Assembly (NCBI GenBank): GCA_963930655.1
Contig: OZ005602.1
Coordinates: 22,767,840 to 22,831,839, forward strand
Direction of reading: 5' to 3'
DNA from: Myrica gale
Taxonomy: Eukaryota > Streptophyta > Magnoliopsida > Fagales > Myricaceae
Length of the DNA stretch: 64,000 bases
Below, piece by piece: positions 34,260 through 46,377 of this stretch; the stretch's first letter is position 1, and each line of letters starts with the position of its first letter. The notes beneath the pieces are model-generated. The model saw nothing but the letters and a program-made list of their open reading frames with translations, had not been told where the DNA came from and did no database searches. The translations under genes and the position numbers were made by a program.

Positions 34260-35979
34260 TCTATACTGTCGTAATTTCGAGGATTTTTCCAACTACCAAG
34301 TGTTCGATCAAATGACCCACTACGGTCAAGGTATGGACTCATATGTAGCCGTTCAAAAGAAGATGATGAAGCCAAGAAAAAAAAGAAAAAAAGAAAAGAA
34401 GATGATGAAGAATAAGAGGTGGAGGAAGATATAGTTGAAGCTGTGGACTGTCTTTTTGTTGTCCTCGCTCTCTTTTCTCCAATCTACGAAAACAGTATGA
34501 ATTTTAGAACTCTCAAGGAATTAGCCTAAGAACTGTGGTGTTGTGGTCTGTGGATGGGAGCAAGAAAATTACACTTATCACTTCAGTTCGATGTGTGTTC
34601 CTAAATTACTGCTTTTTAATAATTCATTCCATGATCTATCAATTTTGTTGCATATTGTGATCTCTAAATTAAGATCTAATAACGAATATTGATTAAAAAT
34701 TGGATGTGTTATATGATGATATTCATAAGGAATATATGACAGAAAAGAGGAAATTGATAATTCAAGGAGGCTTTATGGTCAAAAATAGTTGTTTTGGAGG
34801 CAAAATAAAAATGAGTTGGTAGTCTCAGGGAGTGAACCATAAAACTTCTTTATGCCAAAGGTTTCCAGTTTTGTTTTGAAGGAAAGGTGAATGGCAGGAA
34901 TATGGAAAACTGGGTATGGTTTCTGTTGTCCTCAGGGCACGAGGCAGGATGCAGGATATTAGCACTCATGTGGACAGGTCCAGGCCCATGCCATCAAGCT
35001 GCGACTGCTTGGGAATACTTTTTGTGCAGTTCGATAACAGGAGACGGTGCTTGTTGTTAATTAAATGTGGGGACAGTTAATCAATCGCCATAAGCAGAGT
35101 TAAGAACTGGGAAGGTATCTTCAATCTTGTCTTGTTATTTTTTTGGAAGAGATTTGAGGTTGTCAAACCCATACAATTCAAAGTACAAATGGAGTTATAT
35201 GATATTATTGAAAGACTCGGTTAAATTCGAGGCAGAATTAGAGATTTTTCTTGAAAGTTGTCTCGAGTTACCATTTGTATTAGTCTCTTAATTACGTTTC
35301 GTTAGCATGACAGGAATGTGTCTTCCTAGTTCAACAATGAACAGGAACTGGCCAGACACTCTTGTACAATAAGGAGTAGGATTTATACACTAAAGCAATA
35401 AGGTATCCCTTACTCGTTAAGGCATAGAAGGGTGGAGCCTGTAAGTAGGGGTTTTAGCTAAACATGGTCATACGTATGTGGCAAAACAATATTATCCCCG
35501 TCCGAGGTTTATGTCCTTGTCCTTATATATATTCTGATTCTATCGTAAACTATATAGATCATGGTTTTTTTTGTGCATTCATTGTGACAAAAAAGATATA
35601 AAAAATGTTATATAGAAACCTCCCAATAATTGGCATGGTCCCCGATCTACCACTTTTTTATTCTTTTTATTCTCTCTGTAAAGGTGTCGTAGATCCACTT
35701 GATTAGATTGAGATAAAACGCACTTTAAACTTTTTAATTATTAATGTAATTTTTAATAAGAGTCTAAAAATTATTAATCTTGACACATTGAGTTCTCTAA
35801 CTTTTATAATTAATCAAATTGCTCAATAAAATAAAAGTTGACATTCAAAATCATGCCGCATGACTCATTTATATCACACGTGGCACGAATTTGATTATTT
35901 AATCTTTTTTAAGGACTTAAATTGATAAATTTTGATATATCTTAAGTTCAACGTGTAGAATATAATACTTGATATCTCA
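34260..35979. other. intergenic between MITE and CACTA element
   Basis: AT-rich sequence. No gene, RNA or repeat could be supported beyond short A-rich runs near 34,375-34,400. Confidence 0.45.
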
Positions 35980-36000
35980 ATTCACTACAACAGATTAGAC

Positions 36001-37080
36001 TTTTAGCGACGAATTTTTCAGCGACGAATAAAATTTCGTCGCTGAAAGTAGTGTTTCCGCGACGGAATTTGAAGTTCGTCGCTGATTTAGAGAACGGAAC
36101 TCCTTCAGCGACGAACCAAGAAAAACCGTTGCCGAAAAATCCGTTCGAACGAATTACGTCCGTTCGAACGAGAAGAAAAGAAATTATATTAATAAATAAT
36201 TACACGCAGATTAGTTCGAACAAAATAAGGACGTTCGAACAAGATATATTTTCTGTCACGAATTATTTTCGTCGCAAAACTAAAACGGACCGCTCGAACT
36301 GATTGGTCAGTTCGAACAAACTCTTTTCGTCGCCGAATCATAATCTGTTCGAACAAAGTGTTCGGTTCGACCAAGCATTACCTGTTCGAACGAGATAGTA
36401 ATATGTTCGAACTTGAGACTGGTGTCCATCTGTGATTAGTTAATATAAAGAGGCGTCAATTATCATATACGTGTTCGAACAGACTCGCAGTTCGAACGAA
36501 GGTGAATCGTTATACTCTTTTATTGATGACTGAGGCGTTGCAGGCAACGTCTTTTCTTTGCCTGCAACGCCTGATCTCGTTCGAACGAACGTAACGAGTT
36601 CGAACTAGTTTACGAAACGTGTCCCTTTATTATTTGTTATTGATTGAGGCGTTGCAGGCAACCTCTTTTTTCCTTCTGCAACGCCTGTACTTGTTCGAAC
36701 TGACTTCCGTAGTTCGAACGAAAATGCAGGATTCCGCCACATGGCAATTGTGTTCCTTTGATTTGTGCCATCTGTGCGTAGTTAGTTCGAACAAATGTTT
36801 CATTCGAACAAATGAGAAACGTGGCCCTTTTTTACTCGTCATTGATTTAGGCGTTGCAGGCAACGTCTTTTCGTTTCCTGCAACGCCTGACGTCGTTCGA
36901 ACCAGTGTCAAACGTGGTTCGAACGAAAATGCAGGATTCCGCCACATGGCAATTGTGGACCTTTGATTTGTGCCATCTGTGCGATCGTCGTTCGAACGGA
37001 CATGTGAGTTCGAACGAGGTTCCAATCGTCGTCCACCTCGCGAAGCGTTCTGGTTTGTTTTAAAAGGTAACGGTTCGAAA
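36001..37080. repeat. left subterminal array of TTCGAA and CAGCGACGAA motifs
   Basis: The outermost 130 bases repeat GCGACGAA in both orientations. From 36,140 to 37,080 the palindromic core TTCGAAC/GTTCGAA recurs more than twenty times at irregular spacing. A block holding ATGCAGGATTCCGCCACATG and TTTGATTTGTGCCATCTGTG is present twice (about 36,722 and 36,928), a tandem duplication of roughly 205 bp. Such arrays are where TNPA binds in En/Spm; that role is inferred. Confidence 0.85.
36534..36888. repeat. three copies of a GGCGTTGCAGGCAA hairpin
   Basis: GGCGTTGCAGGCAA, a short T-rich loop, and TTGCCTGCAACGCC or a close variant occur at 36,534-36,571, 36,648-36,685 and 36,850-36,888. Each would fold into a 12-14-bp stem. 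Each is followed within about ten bases by a TTCGAAC motif. Confidence 0.8.
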
Positions 37081-38210
37081 GCGATACTCTTCATAAACTC
37101 TTCATAAAAACGGCAGTTTCGTAGCAAATATTTCATTCGATCGGTAGAGGCTTCCATTTTCTCCACTCCATTTTCTCATCTTCCTTCCTCAGGTACGTAG
37201 GATTTTATTTCATGGTTTGTTATTTTACATAGTATTCGGTCTTGCACTTCTACTATGAGCATGCATTTTGCTCCTTTCACGTAAAATTGTGCTAATTTTT
37301 CAAGGGTTGGTTATAAGGTGAAGAATATTTTTTTTCCTTATATCTTGTCCGAGGCATAGGTTTAACGAGTCAAAAATTTCCATAGAATTTCTTGTCCGAG
37401 GCATATGAGATTAGCTTTTTAAATAGAATTTCTATTGAGGTAGTCTCTTTTCCATGAGATTACATAGGTTTAACGAGTCAAAAATTTCCATGAGATTACT
37501 AAATTGTATCATCTTCTTTGTATCTATGTTATCAACCGTGAATAATCAGGCACTCACAATGGAAAAGGCACTACGAATGCCCTATCTTTCTCGTTAGGGG
37601 ATGTTAACCAATGCACCAATTTTGCAGCAAATATTATCACACCCACAAACCCATTAATTGATTAAAAAGCCACATAGTAACATAACATGTGTTTGAATTA
37701 TATAACAACAAATCAGAGACAAGTTTAAAATTTTATTTGAATAATTTTCATTTTTTAATCTTAAATTATCACTGAAATGTTATTTGTCGATTTACATCAG
37801 TATTTAACCAAAAAAATATAAAAATTAATCAATATTTACCTTTATAAATTCTATAATTTTCAAATCAACACCCAACATCCAACTACTACGATAAACCATA
37901 AAAAAAAACCCTGCATTTTATTTTGCTCTACATATGATTTTATTTGATTTTATTTTAATATGGTAGTTTCTTTGTTAGTTCTTGTTTTTTAATTTCGTGT
38001 TTGTTCTTGTTATAAGTTCCTTATGGTTATTATTTACATGTATTTTGTTTTATTAATTGTCTCCTATGATTAATAACATATTGTAAGATAGTTTTAGATT
38101 CTCTATTATTTTATTTAGAAACTTGGTAATTTTTCTATGATTATTTACGTAATCAATTTATTATTTATATACGAACTAATTTTAGTTTCAATTATTTTAT
38201 AGCTTTCAAA
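37081..38210 (+). other. CACTA leader region upstream of the 354-aa ORF
   Basis: AT-rich, with a small direct repeat around CTTGTCCGAGGCATA and GGTTTAACGAGTCAAAAATT (37,345-37,490). Probably promoter and leader with introns for the genes of the element, by position only. Confidence 0.35.
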
Positions 38211-39275
38211 ATGGCACCAAGAAGACGTGTACCATCATCTTCACAAACGGCTCAATCTAGAGAGACGTTATCTGTAGCTCAACATCAATCATTGATTTAC
38301 AAGAGACCGGTTGTTATAGAGCGAGTTGTTCGTTTGAGGGATTTCAATGAGTTGGAGTATGAAGGTCAGAGCATACAGTCTAACTTTGAGGAAAGAGGAT
38401 GGGCTCAGTTTCTCGAAACTTCTGGTGACGTATACATCGATCTTGTGCGTGAGTTCTATGCACAAGTTATTACTGTTGATGCTAGTGTTGAAGAGTTGAC
38501 TATCCAACTGAGGGGAGTCTTTTTCACTCTATCAGCTAATATTGTTGCTCAGTTTATTGGATTACTCAGACCCCAGGAGCCGACATACCCGACTATTGGC
38601 CCTCCGTTTGACATGACACCGGAAGAAGTGTGGAAGGAAGTTACGGGTGAAGATATGATTGTGCCATCAACAGTTATATGTCACCGAGATCTGACACCAT
38701 TCTTTCGGATGCTTCATCTTATCATAGTTTGGGACGTGGCGCCAAAACATCACCGGACCGATCTCAGTTTCGACCGCGGATTTCTTCTCATTATGGTTGC
38801 GCGTCGGACTCCGATTGATCTCTCAGCTCTTGTTGTACAGCAGATACTTCGAGATGCACGGTATACATCCGAACGGGATAGTCTCCCACATGGGTTGCTG
38901 ATCTCGCGCATGTTGGTAGCTGCTGGTGTTCCTAATTTGCCCGATGAGAAGATACGGTCTCCAATTGGGCCAATATGTCGTAGTACGTTTAGTCGTAGTG
39001 CAGCTCATCTTCCTCAGGCTGGAGCACATGTTGTTGGAGACATTGGTGCAGATGAGGATGTCATGGACGCCATGGATGCCGGACTGCCTCCTCGTACCCA
39101 TCCTACACGACGTGGTAGATCATTCACTTTCGAGGGTGGTCAAAGCTCCTCGAGCCAAGACGAGCGTCCTCCATGGATGAGCATGCTGGTGAACGAGATT
39201 GCATCACGGATGGACAGCCGGTTTGACAAAATTGAAGAGGAGATCCGTGAACTAAGGAAGGAGCGAGACACTTGA
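38211..39275 (+). CDS. CACTA-borne 354-aa putative plant transposon protein
   Basis: One open exon from ATG 38,211 (AAAATGGCACC) to TGA. A basic Ser/Gln-rich start (MAPRRRVPSSS) is followed from residue 40 by a globular region with LRDFNELEYEGQSIQSNFEE, LVREFYAQV, VRG-like QLRGVFFTLS, PPFDMTPEEVWKEV, FRMLHLIIVWDVAP and RGFLLIMVARRTPIDLS. I recognise this as the plant-specific putative transposon protein domain that occurs in ORFs of retroelements and some CACTA elements; its job is unknown. The C-terminus is Ser-rich and then acidic/basic coiled coil (EEEIRELRKER). No stop or frameshift breaks it. It lies between the left array and TNPD on the same strand. It is not part of the classic two-gene En/Spm set. 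Confidence 0.7.
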   Translation: MAPRRRVPSSSQTAQSRETLSVAQHQSLIYKRPVVIERVVRLRDFNELEYEGQSIQSNFEERGWAQFLETSGDVYIDLVREFYAQVITVDASVEELTIQLRGVFFTLSANIVAQFIGLLRPQEPTYPTIGPPFDMTPEEVWKEVTGEDMIVPSTVICHRDLTPFFRMLHLIIVWDVAPKHHRTDLSFDRGFLLIMVARRTPIDLSALVVQQILRDARYTSERDSLPHGLLISRMLVAAGVPNLPDEKIRSPIGPICRSTFSRSAAHLPQAGAHVVGDIGADEDVMDAMDAGLPPRTHPTRRGRSFTFEGGQSSSSQDERPPWMSMLVNEIASRMDSRFDKIEEEIRELRKERDT

Positions 39276-39604
39276 TCATTTAATATCGTAGGATTTTGTG
39301 ACACAGTGACACTGTATTATGTTTTGATTATGTCGTGTTTACCGTATGCTTTTATTATGACTATGCTTGAAGACATTGAGATATTATGTATTAATGTTTG
39401 TTATGCTATTATGATGACATTTGAGGTCTTTTATGTTATTATAATCACTCACTATGGTCGGTGTTTTTATATCAAACTTTATCGTTTCTTTTTATATCAA
39501 ACTCTATCGTTTCTTTCTGTGATCAATTAAATTATAAACATATACTACATTATGTCTATAGTTGAAATTTTTAAATCCACTACGTTCGTATACGAAAAAC
39601 TAAC

Positions 39605-39785
39605 AAAAGAAAATATTATCTATACTATATATATAATATTCATATATTAATATCAATATTATATATGAATATTAATATTATCTATACTATATTATATAAT
39701 ATTCATATATTTTATATGAATATTAATATTGGCTATACTATATTATATAATATTCATATACTATATATGAATATTAATATTACGT
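39605..39785. repeat. AT-only tandem repeat, about three units of 60-65 bp
   Basis: Units built from CTATACTATATTATATAAT, ATTCATATAT and ATGAATATTAATATTA repeat three times with slight changes. Each unit is itself nearly palindromic, so the block can form cruciforms. Confidence 0.75.
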
Positions 39786-39957
39786 TCGAACAATAATATA
39801 ATTAGTTCGAACTAGAATGTTAATACGCACCGTCTAAGTAATACTTGCCGTTCGAACTAACTAAAATGTCGTTCGAACAGGACTGGTGTTAATACGCACC
39901 GTCTAACTAATACTCGTGGGTTTCGTTCGAACGATATTAAAATTCGTTCGAACGGAA
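39782..39957. repeat. internal TTCGAA block between the CACTA genes
   Basis: At least six TTCGAAC/GTTCGAA motifs are packed in 175 bp, with the text TAATACGCACCGTCTAA present twice. They are the same motifs as in the element ends, but about 4 kb from the nearest end and about 1 kb before TNPD. Confidence 0.75.
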
Positions 39958-40177
39958 CAGCCGCGAAACCAAAAAAAATAAGTGGTCTCGCGTTAAACGC
40001 AGGCCATTCGTAAAACTACGGCAACCAGAGAGCTCCGCCCCATTCCTCCATTGTTAGGCCTTTTGAAGCTTTGAGGATCATTTCTCCCTGTCTTTCTCTC
40101 AAAATTTGTAAGGGTAAGTTACTTTTTCTTCCCATACCTCTATTTGTATGCATACGATTCTTCCCATACGATTGATG

Positions 40178-40335
40178 CCCAGATTTGTTTTTGGCTCTCA
40201 CACATTTTGCTAGTAACTGGAAATGGAGTGGGCTCTCACAAATTTTGCCCAGATTTGTTTTTGGCTCTCACAAATTTTGCTGGTAACTGGAAATGGAGTG
40301 GGCTCTCAATTACTTTGCCCAGATTTGTTTTTTGC
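40178..40335. repeat. 70-bp tandem repeat, two units and a part
   Basis: CCCAGATTTGTTTTTGGCTC begins at 40,178, 40,248 and 40,318. Each full unit also holds AACTGGAAATGGAGTGGGCT. It lies in the TNPD leader. Confidence 0.8.
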
Positions 40336-40914
40336 TCACGTAGTTGGATCTCATTTTCTTTGCTTGATTTTAGGCTAATGATGCAATCCGAAAATCATTG
40401 TTTGTTTTGCAACTTGTTTCCATAAACAGAAGAATTGCCTAATTGTGCTTGTTTCGGGTATTTAGTCTGATAATGGGAGTATATAAAACCTGTGTATTGG
40501 TGTTTAGTCTGATAATGGGAGTATGTTATTATAATTGTGCTTGTTTCGGGTATTTAGGCTAATGATGCAACTTGAAAATCATTTGTGTTTTGTTATTAGA
40601 TCTTGTTTAGTGTATATACAATTTACATATTATCCACTTATTTGCTTAACGTTCTTCTCAATGACAAGAGTTAAATCATTTTATCATATAGCAGTACCAA
40701 GTACTTTACTATTGTATTGAACAACTTTACATTTACATTGGAATTGTATTGGAATTGTATTTTGTTGCATTTAATGGGTTGGCTAACGAATGTAACCTGA
40801 TTCCAACAATCCATTGTATTTTGTTGCATAAGGTATTCTGAGACTTACATGTTTTGCATGTTCGAAGTGCATATTAAGATTCGTTGTTTGTTATGTTTTT
40901 TAAGGGTCACAAAG

Positions 40915-43900
40915 ATGGATAAATGTTGGATGAATGAAACCAATCGATTCGGGAAGAAATATTTAGAAGGGGTAAAACAATTCATGATTATGGCACGTCG
41001 ATGTGTGGATAACAAGAATGAGATTAGGTGTCCTTGTCGGCGATGTATGAATGTATATTTTCAAGAAGTGGAAAAGTTGAGGATCATTTGATTGTAAATG
41101 GGATTGATAAAAGTTATACTAAATGGGTGTTGCACGGTGAACCATACTGCGAGCATAGACATATTGATACTACTATAGACGATAGTAATGACGATGAAGT
41201 TAATAATGTTGATGAACCGATCGAGGAAATAGATGAAATGTTGGAGGATATCGGTGCGGGGATATTTACAACTACAACAACTAGAGGTGAATCTAGTAAT
41301 AATAAACCAACTACAGGGGAATACGGAACAAAGGACTTTGATTGCCTGTTGGAAGATGCAACACGTCCTCTTTATCCGGGTTGTGAGCGTTTTTCAAAGT
41401 TAGCGTTCACGGTACGATTGATGCATATAAAAACCCTACATAATATGAGTATTGCAGCATTCAATATGGTGCTAGATTTGATTAAGGAAGCTCTTCCAGA
41501 AGGTGAGACACTGCCGAAAACATATAGAGAGGCAAGAACATTAAATCGGGGTCTGGGGCTTGATTATGTACCTATACATGCATGCGTCAATGATTGTATT
41601 TTATTTTGGAAAGAAATGGAGAATTTAGAAGTGTGCCCGGTATGTGGTGAATCTAGATGGGTCAATAGTGCAACGAAACGCAAGAAAGTTCCTAAGAAAG
41701 TTCTGCGTCATTTTCCATTAATACCGAGACTACAGAAATTGTTTATTTCAAAGAAGACAGCTGAAGACATGAGATGGCATAGAGAAAAACGGATCCTTGA
41801 TGAAGATAATATGAGGCACCCAGCAGACTCGTTGGCGTGGAAAGAGTTCGACAAGGAACATGAATGGTTTGGACGGGAAGCTCGTAATGTTCGTCTTGGG
41901 TTAGCTGCCGATGGATTCAATCCATTTGGCAATATGAGTACAAGTTATAGCATGTGGCCAGTGGTGCTTTTGCCATACAATTTGCCACCTTGGAAGTGCA
42001 TGAAGGATCCATTCTTTATGATGACGTTATTAATTCCCGGACCCAGATCTCCAGGGAACGATATTGATGTTTACTTACAACCTTTGGTGGAAGAGTTGAA
42101 AATATTATGGCTTGAAGGTGTTCGTACATTTGATACATCAGCGTCTAATTATTTTCAAATGCATGCAGCAGTGATGTGGACTATCAATGATTTCCCGGCG
42201 TACGGTAATTTATCTGGGTGGAGTACAAAGGGAAAATTGGCATGCCCAGCGTGTAACCAAGCTACTGTTTCAAAATATCTACCACACGGTATGAAGATGT
42301 GCTACTTGGGTCATCGTCGTTATTTACCAATGAATCACAGTTGGAGAAAGAATAGAACAATGTTTAATGGTGAGGAAGAGTATGACCAACCACCAAGGGA
42401 GTTGTCAGGAGAGGATATATTAATGCAGTTGACGAAGGTAAGAGAAGTACGGTTTAGTAAAGCTTTGAAGAAGAGAAAACGTACTGAGGAGGAGTTGAAT
42501 TGGACAAAGAATAGTATTTTCTTTGAGTTACCGTACTGGTCGACTTTGAAGGTGAGACACAATTTGGATGTTATGCATATCGAGAAAAATATATGCGAGA
42601 ATATTCTTGGTACGTTGTTGAATATCGAGGGTAAGACGAAGGATACCGTGAACTCTCGAAAAGATTTAGCTATGATGAAGAAGAAGAGGGATTTACATCT
42701 ACAACCTCGTGGTCAATCCTATGTTATGCCGCATGCATGTTATACCTTAACAAAGAAAGAGAGGGTTGAATTTTGTAATTGGGTGAGAAATGTAAAGTTT
42801 CCTGATGGGTATGCTTCTAACATCTCACGTTGTGTAAAAGAGAAGGAAGGTAAAATCACTGGAATGAAAAGCCACGATTGTCACGTATTTCTACAGCGTC
42901 TACTTCCAGTTGCGATTCGTGGTTATTTGAGCAAAGATGTCCGTGTTGCAATAACGGAGTTGAGCCTTTTTCAGGGATTTATGTTCACGTACATTGAATA
43001 TTGATGTCTTGAGGCGTTTAGATGAAGATATTGGTATGATCCTATGTAAGTTGGAGAGAATATTTCCACCTTCATTCTTTGATGTAATGGTTCATTTGGC
43101 TGTACACCTAGCTCGTGAAGCTATTCTCGCTGGTCCAGTACAATATCGGTGGATGTATCCAATGGAGCGGTTTTTGGGGAGACTTAAAAGATTTGCACGC
43201 AATAAAGCACACGCAGAGGGGTCAATCGCTGAGGCATATGTGGATTACGAGTGTCTGACATTCTGTTCTATGTATCTTGGTGGTGTTGAAACACGTTTTA
43301 ACAGAGGGGACAGAAATATTGTTGGACGAACTGAGCATTCTGATAAGTTCAGTATTTTTTCACAAGATGTCAGGTCATTAGGAGCTGAAGCAGGGTATGA
43401 TTTGTTTGGAGCAGAGTTTAAAAAAGCTAGATGGTACGTGTTGAACAATTGCTCTGAGATTGATTCATACTTGAAGTAAGTTTTATTTTGCTCTACCTTT
43501 TATATTAGTATTTTTCATTTTCAATTTCATTACGCACATTTTCATTGATTAATGGTATAACTATAGTGAGCATATTGACATTCTAAAGAGACAAACTTCT
43601 AGAAATGTCGAGAATCAGCATGAAGAGGAATTTCCGGAATGGTTCAAGAAACGTGTATGAATTCTTAATTATTCTATTTATATTGATATTATTTCGTAAG
43701 GTTTGTTTGCCATGTACTTATGATAATGTTTTGATTTCATGATTATAGATTAACAACTTGCGTGATGAAAATCCCTCGAATGTGCACGATGATTTATATG
43801 TATTAGCATGTGGTCCTGATCAACGTGCTAAACGATACTCTGGATGTATCGTCGGAGGGGTTAGGTATCACACTACGTACAGAGAACAATGTCGTAAAAC

Positions 43901-44546
43901 TCAAAATAGTGGAGTAGTTGTTCCGGGGGATCATGATGGGAAAGATATTAATTTTTACGGTGTGGTGAATGATATCTTTGCTTTGCGCTATTTACGAGGG
44001 AATGTTGTATACTTATTCAAGTGTGACTGGTGGGATGTAGAAAAGCAGAATGTAGGTATATGCACAGATTCACACTTTACAAGTGTGAACACATCCCGCA
44101 AATGGTATCAAAATGATCCATTCATACTTTGTAGTCAAGCTAATCAAGTGTTTTATTTACCTGATACTGACTTGGGTGGTCAATGGCGGGTGGTTCAAAA
44201 ACTTGGTCATAGGAACATTTATGATATTCCTGAAGTGGTACAGAGTGGTGACAAAGAAATTGAAGAGGCAATACCGAATGAAGCATATCAAGAAACTGAG
44301 TCTTTTCAGCTGTTTGTAGATTTTGGGGATTATGATTTGATCCCGTTGCATAGAAATGATGTTGAACCCGAAACTGTAAATGCGTCAACCGAAGTAGAGG
44401 AAATGGTTGAAGAAGATGACTTTATAGATGTTGAAAGCGACGAGGAAGAAGCGATGAGGAAGAAGTCACCACCGATGAGGAAGAAAGTTTGTTCATTTCT
44501 ACTGATGATGACTAGTCCGTCGATGATACAAATTGATTGTGTTTAA
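40915..44546 (+). pseudogene. TNPD (TNP2-type) CACTA transposase with two frame breaks
   Basis: Exons 40,915-43,475, 43,567-43,654 and 43,749-44,546 would give about 1,150 residues. Order: transposase-associated zinc domain (MDKCWMN...CPCRRCMN), long acidic linker, TNP2 core with CPVCGESRW, HPADSLAWKEFD, SMWPVVLLPYNLPPWKCMK, WSTKGKLACPACN, and the signature HNLDVMHIEKNICENILGTL (about 42,560-42,620), then DUF4218 (PSFFDVMVHLAVHLA, RWMYPMERFLGRLKRF) and DUF4216 (VVYLFKCDWWDV, QVFYLPDTD). One base seems missing near 41,075 (between frames ending FQEVEK and starting VEDHLIV) and the frame shifts again near 42,970 at a T run before FRDLCSR-like text. Without these it would be full length, so the damage is recent or could be sequence error. 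Confidence 0.88.
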
Positions 44547-44564
44547 ATTTGTCAGGTTAGCATC

Positions 44565-46114
44565 ATGGCGATAGGTGGAAAACGTCACCGATCCACTCTT
44601 ACCATTTCATCAAGCAATGCAGAGTCTTCTCAACCTATGCAGTCGACACCAGGTACAACTCCAAGGGTGTCTGGTGATACACCTTTGAGCAGTGCTCCTC
44701 TAGCACAGAGTAGTGTGGCCTGTAAGTACTTTGTACTCTATACTATTTTTAAATAGATTAATTTAGACTATGGATGAACATAGGTTTTAAGCTGGTAATT
44801 TATCTTGTATTATATTTGTAGCAACTACACCTGCCAAACGAGGACGTGGAAAGTCGAGAGGAGTAACTTTTGCTAAAGTGCGTGCGAGTGGTAAGATACC
44901 AGTCAGTATAGCCGATGGGCACCGCGGCACAGATGGTGATGAATCTAGTCGTCTTGCGACATTGATTGGAACACTTGTTCGAATGCATACTCCATTTGGT
45001 ATGCCGACCTGGGCAAAAGTTCCAAATTCTGTGAAAGAGTATATCAGAGAGCGCGTATTGGTATGTATTTAATTGTTTAATTACATCAATCTCATATATA
45101 TTACTAATTTCTTTTTATGTTTTTCTTTTTACAGGATGACTTCGACCTCAATTATGATCGAAAGGAAGATAGAGAAACTGTGAACTCTATAATGAATGCG
45201 GCTTTCAAAAATCACAAGGCGAAACTACATAAACATTTTAAGAAGTTTGGGAGTAAGGATGAAGCTTTGCAACATCCTTATGTCGATACGTCTCAAGAAA
45301 ACTGGATTGCATGTTGTGAGCTCTTCTCCCAACCTACTTATCAGGTAATTGTTTCATGAAAAGCAACAACATTTTTTTTAATGATAAGCAAATTATGGAG
45401 GTTATTTCATTTGCAGGAGCGTAGTCGAATTAATACCAATAATAGATCGAAATTGAAGGTGCACCACACTGGAGGTTGTAGACCATTTGTTTGGCATAGA
45501 AAGAAATTGGTAAGTATATTAAATAATTATTACCACATTTTATTTTCATTGATTTAATAATTTTTTTTAACTTATGAATTGTACAGCAAGACTCTGAGGG
45601 TGGAACACCAACAGCTGCAGATTTATACAGTAAGACGCATCATAAAAAAAATGGCGAAGGATGGGTCTCTGATGCTGCTAGAGAAAATTATGTAAGTAAA
45701 TTTTGTCATATTATTTTCTAAAGTTAGTCTATTTAGATTAATACAATCCATAATTTAGTTTTATGATTGTAGGAGAAGATGGTTGAGATCCAATCCCAAT
45801 CAACCATAGAGTCAGAAGCACCAAAAGATGTTGACGTTTTTACTCAAGTGCTTGGGAAAAAACCTGGCTATGTGAGAGGTTTAGGTCGCTCTGTTAAACC
45901 TATTATTGCCTCATCATCTACTATGTCCATACAAAGGGATCCCGAGCTTCTTCGTGAGTTAGAGGCAGCTAAAGCTACCGTAGAAGAGTTGAAGTCAAGG
46001 CAGAGCGAGTATGATGACTTAAAAAACCAACAAGTAGAAATGCAGGAGGCGCAAAGGGAAATTCAAGAGCAACTTGAACTACTTAAGACACTATTTGCAC
46101 AACGAGGATCATAG
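44565..46114 (+). CDS. TNPA-like CACTA protein (Transposase_24 type)
   Basis: Six exons: 44565-44721, 44822-45060, 45135-45344, 45417-45509, 45587-45691 and 45773-46114, all with GT-AG borders and matching phases, give 381 aa. A Ser/Thr-rich, basic N-terminus (KRGRGKSRG near residue 57) leads to the family core: WAKVPNSVKEYIRERVL, DLNYDRKEDRE, AFKNHKAKLHKHFKKFG, NWIACCELFSQPTYQERS, HHTGGCRPF and GWVSDAARENYEKM. The C-terminus is a coiled coil (about 325-375, LRELEAAKATVEELKSRQ). By family knowledge it is the TNPA-type subterminal DNA-binding partner of TNPD. It starts 18 nt after the TNPD stop, so both may come from one transcript by alternative splicing, as in En/Spm. No disabling change seen. 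Confidence 0.88.
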
Positions 46115-46377
46115 GTAGGACTTCATTGGCAAATGATGAGTTTTTGAGACATTTCGTGTTATTTTGAAACAGTTTATTACATCTTAATTTATGTTAACTA
46201 GATACACTTATTTTACTTCATCTTGGATTTGTGTATTGAAGTATTTGTAATTTGAGAACGATAAAGATGTTGAAGAATGTATTACAAGCTTGTGTTGGTT
46301 GAGAGGTTGCTTAAATATTGGATTTGATGTTTGTAAATTGAGAACATCAGGTTTATTGGGAGTTGCTGTAAAAAGAT

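Larger units (their letters stand above)
39276..40914 (+). other. CACTA spacer with three repeat blocks
   Basis: Between the 354-aa ORF and TNPD lie an AT tandem repeat (about 39,605-39,785), a TTCGAA block (39,782-39,957) and a 70-bp tandem repeat (40,178-40,335), listed separately. A further short duplication (GTTTAGTCTGATAATGGGAG, 40,458-40,525) follows. No coding region was supported. Confidence 0.5.

Noticed and set aside
36140..37080. Regular short palindromes that could suggest a CRISPR-like array
   Set aside because: Spacing is irregular, the repeats are 6-8 bp, the genome is a plant, and the motifs coincide with the ends of a CACTA transposon.
36630..37166. 178-codon - strand frame in the CACTA left end
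   Set aside because: It is read through the TTCGAA repeats and the 205-bp duplication, so the protein simply repeats itself; it lies in a non-coding subterminal array.
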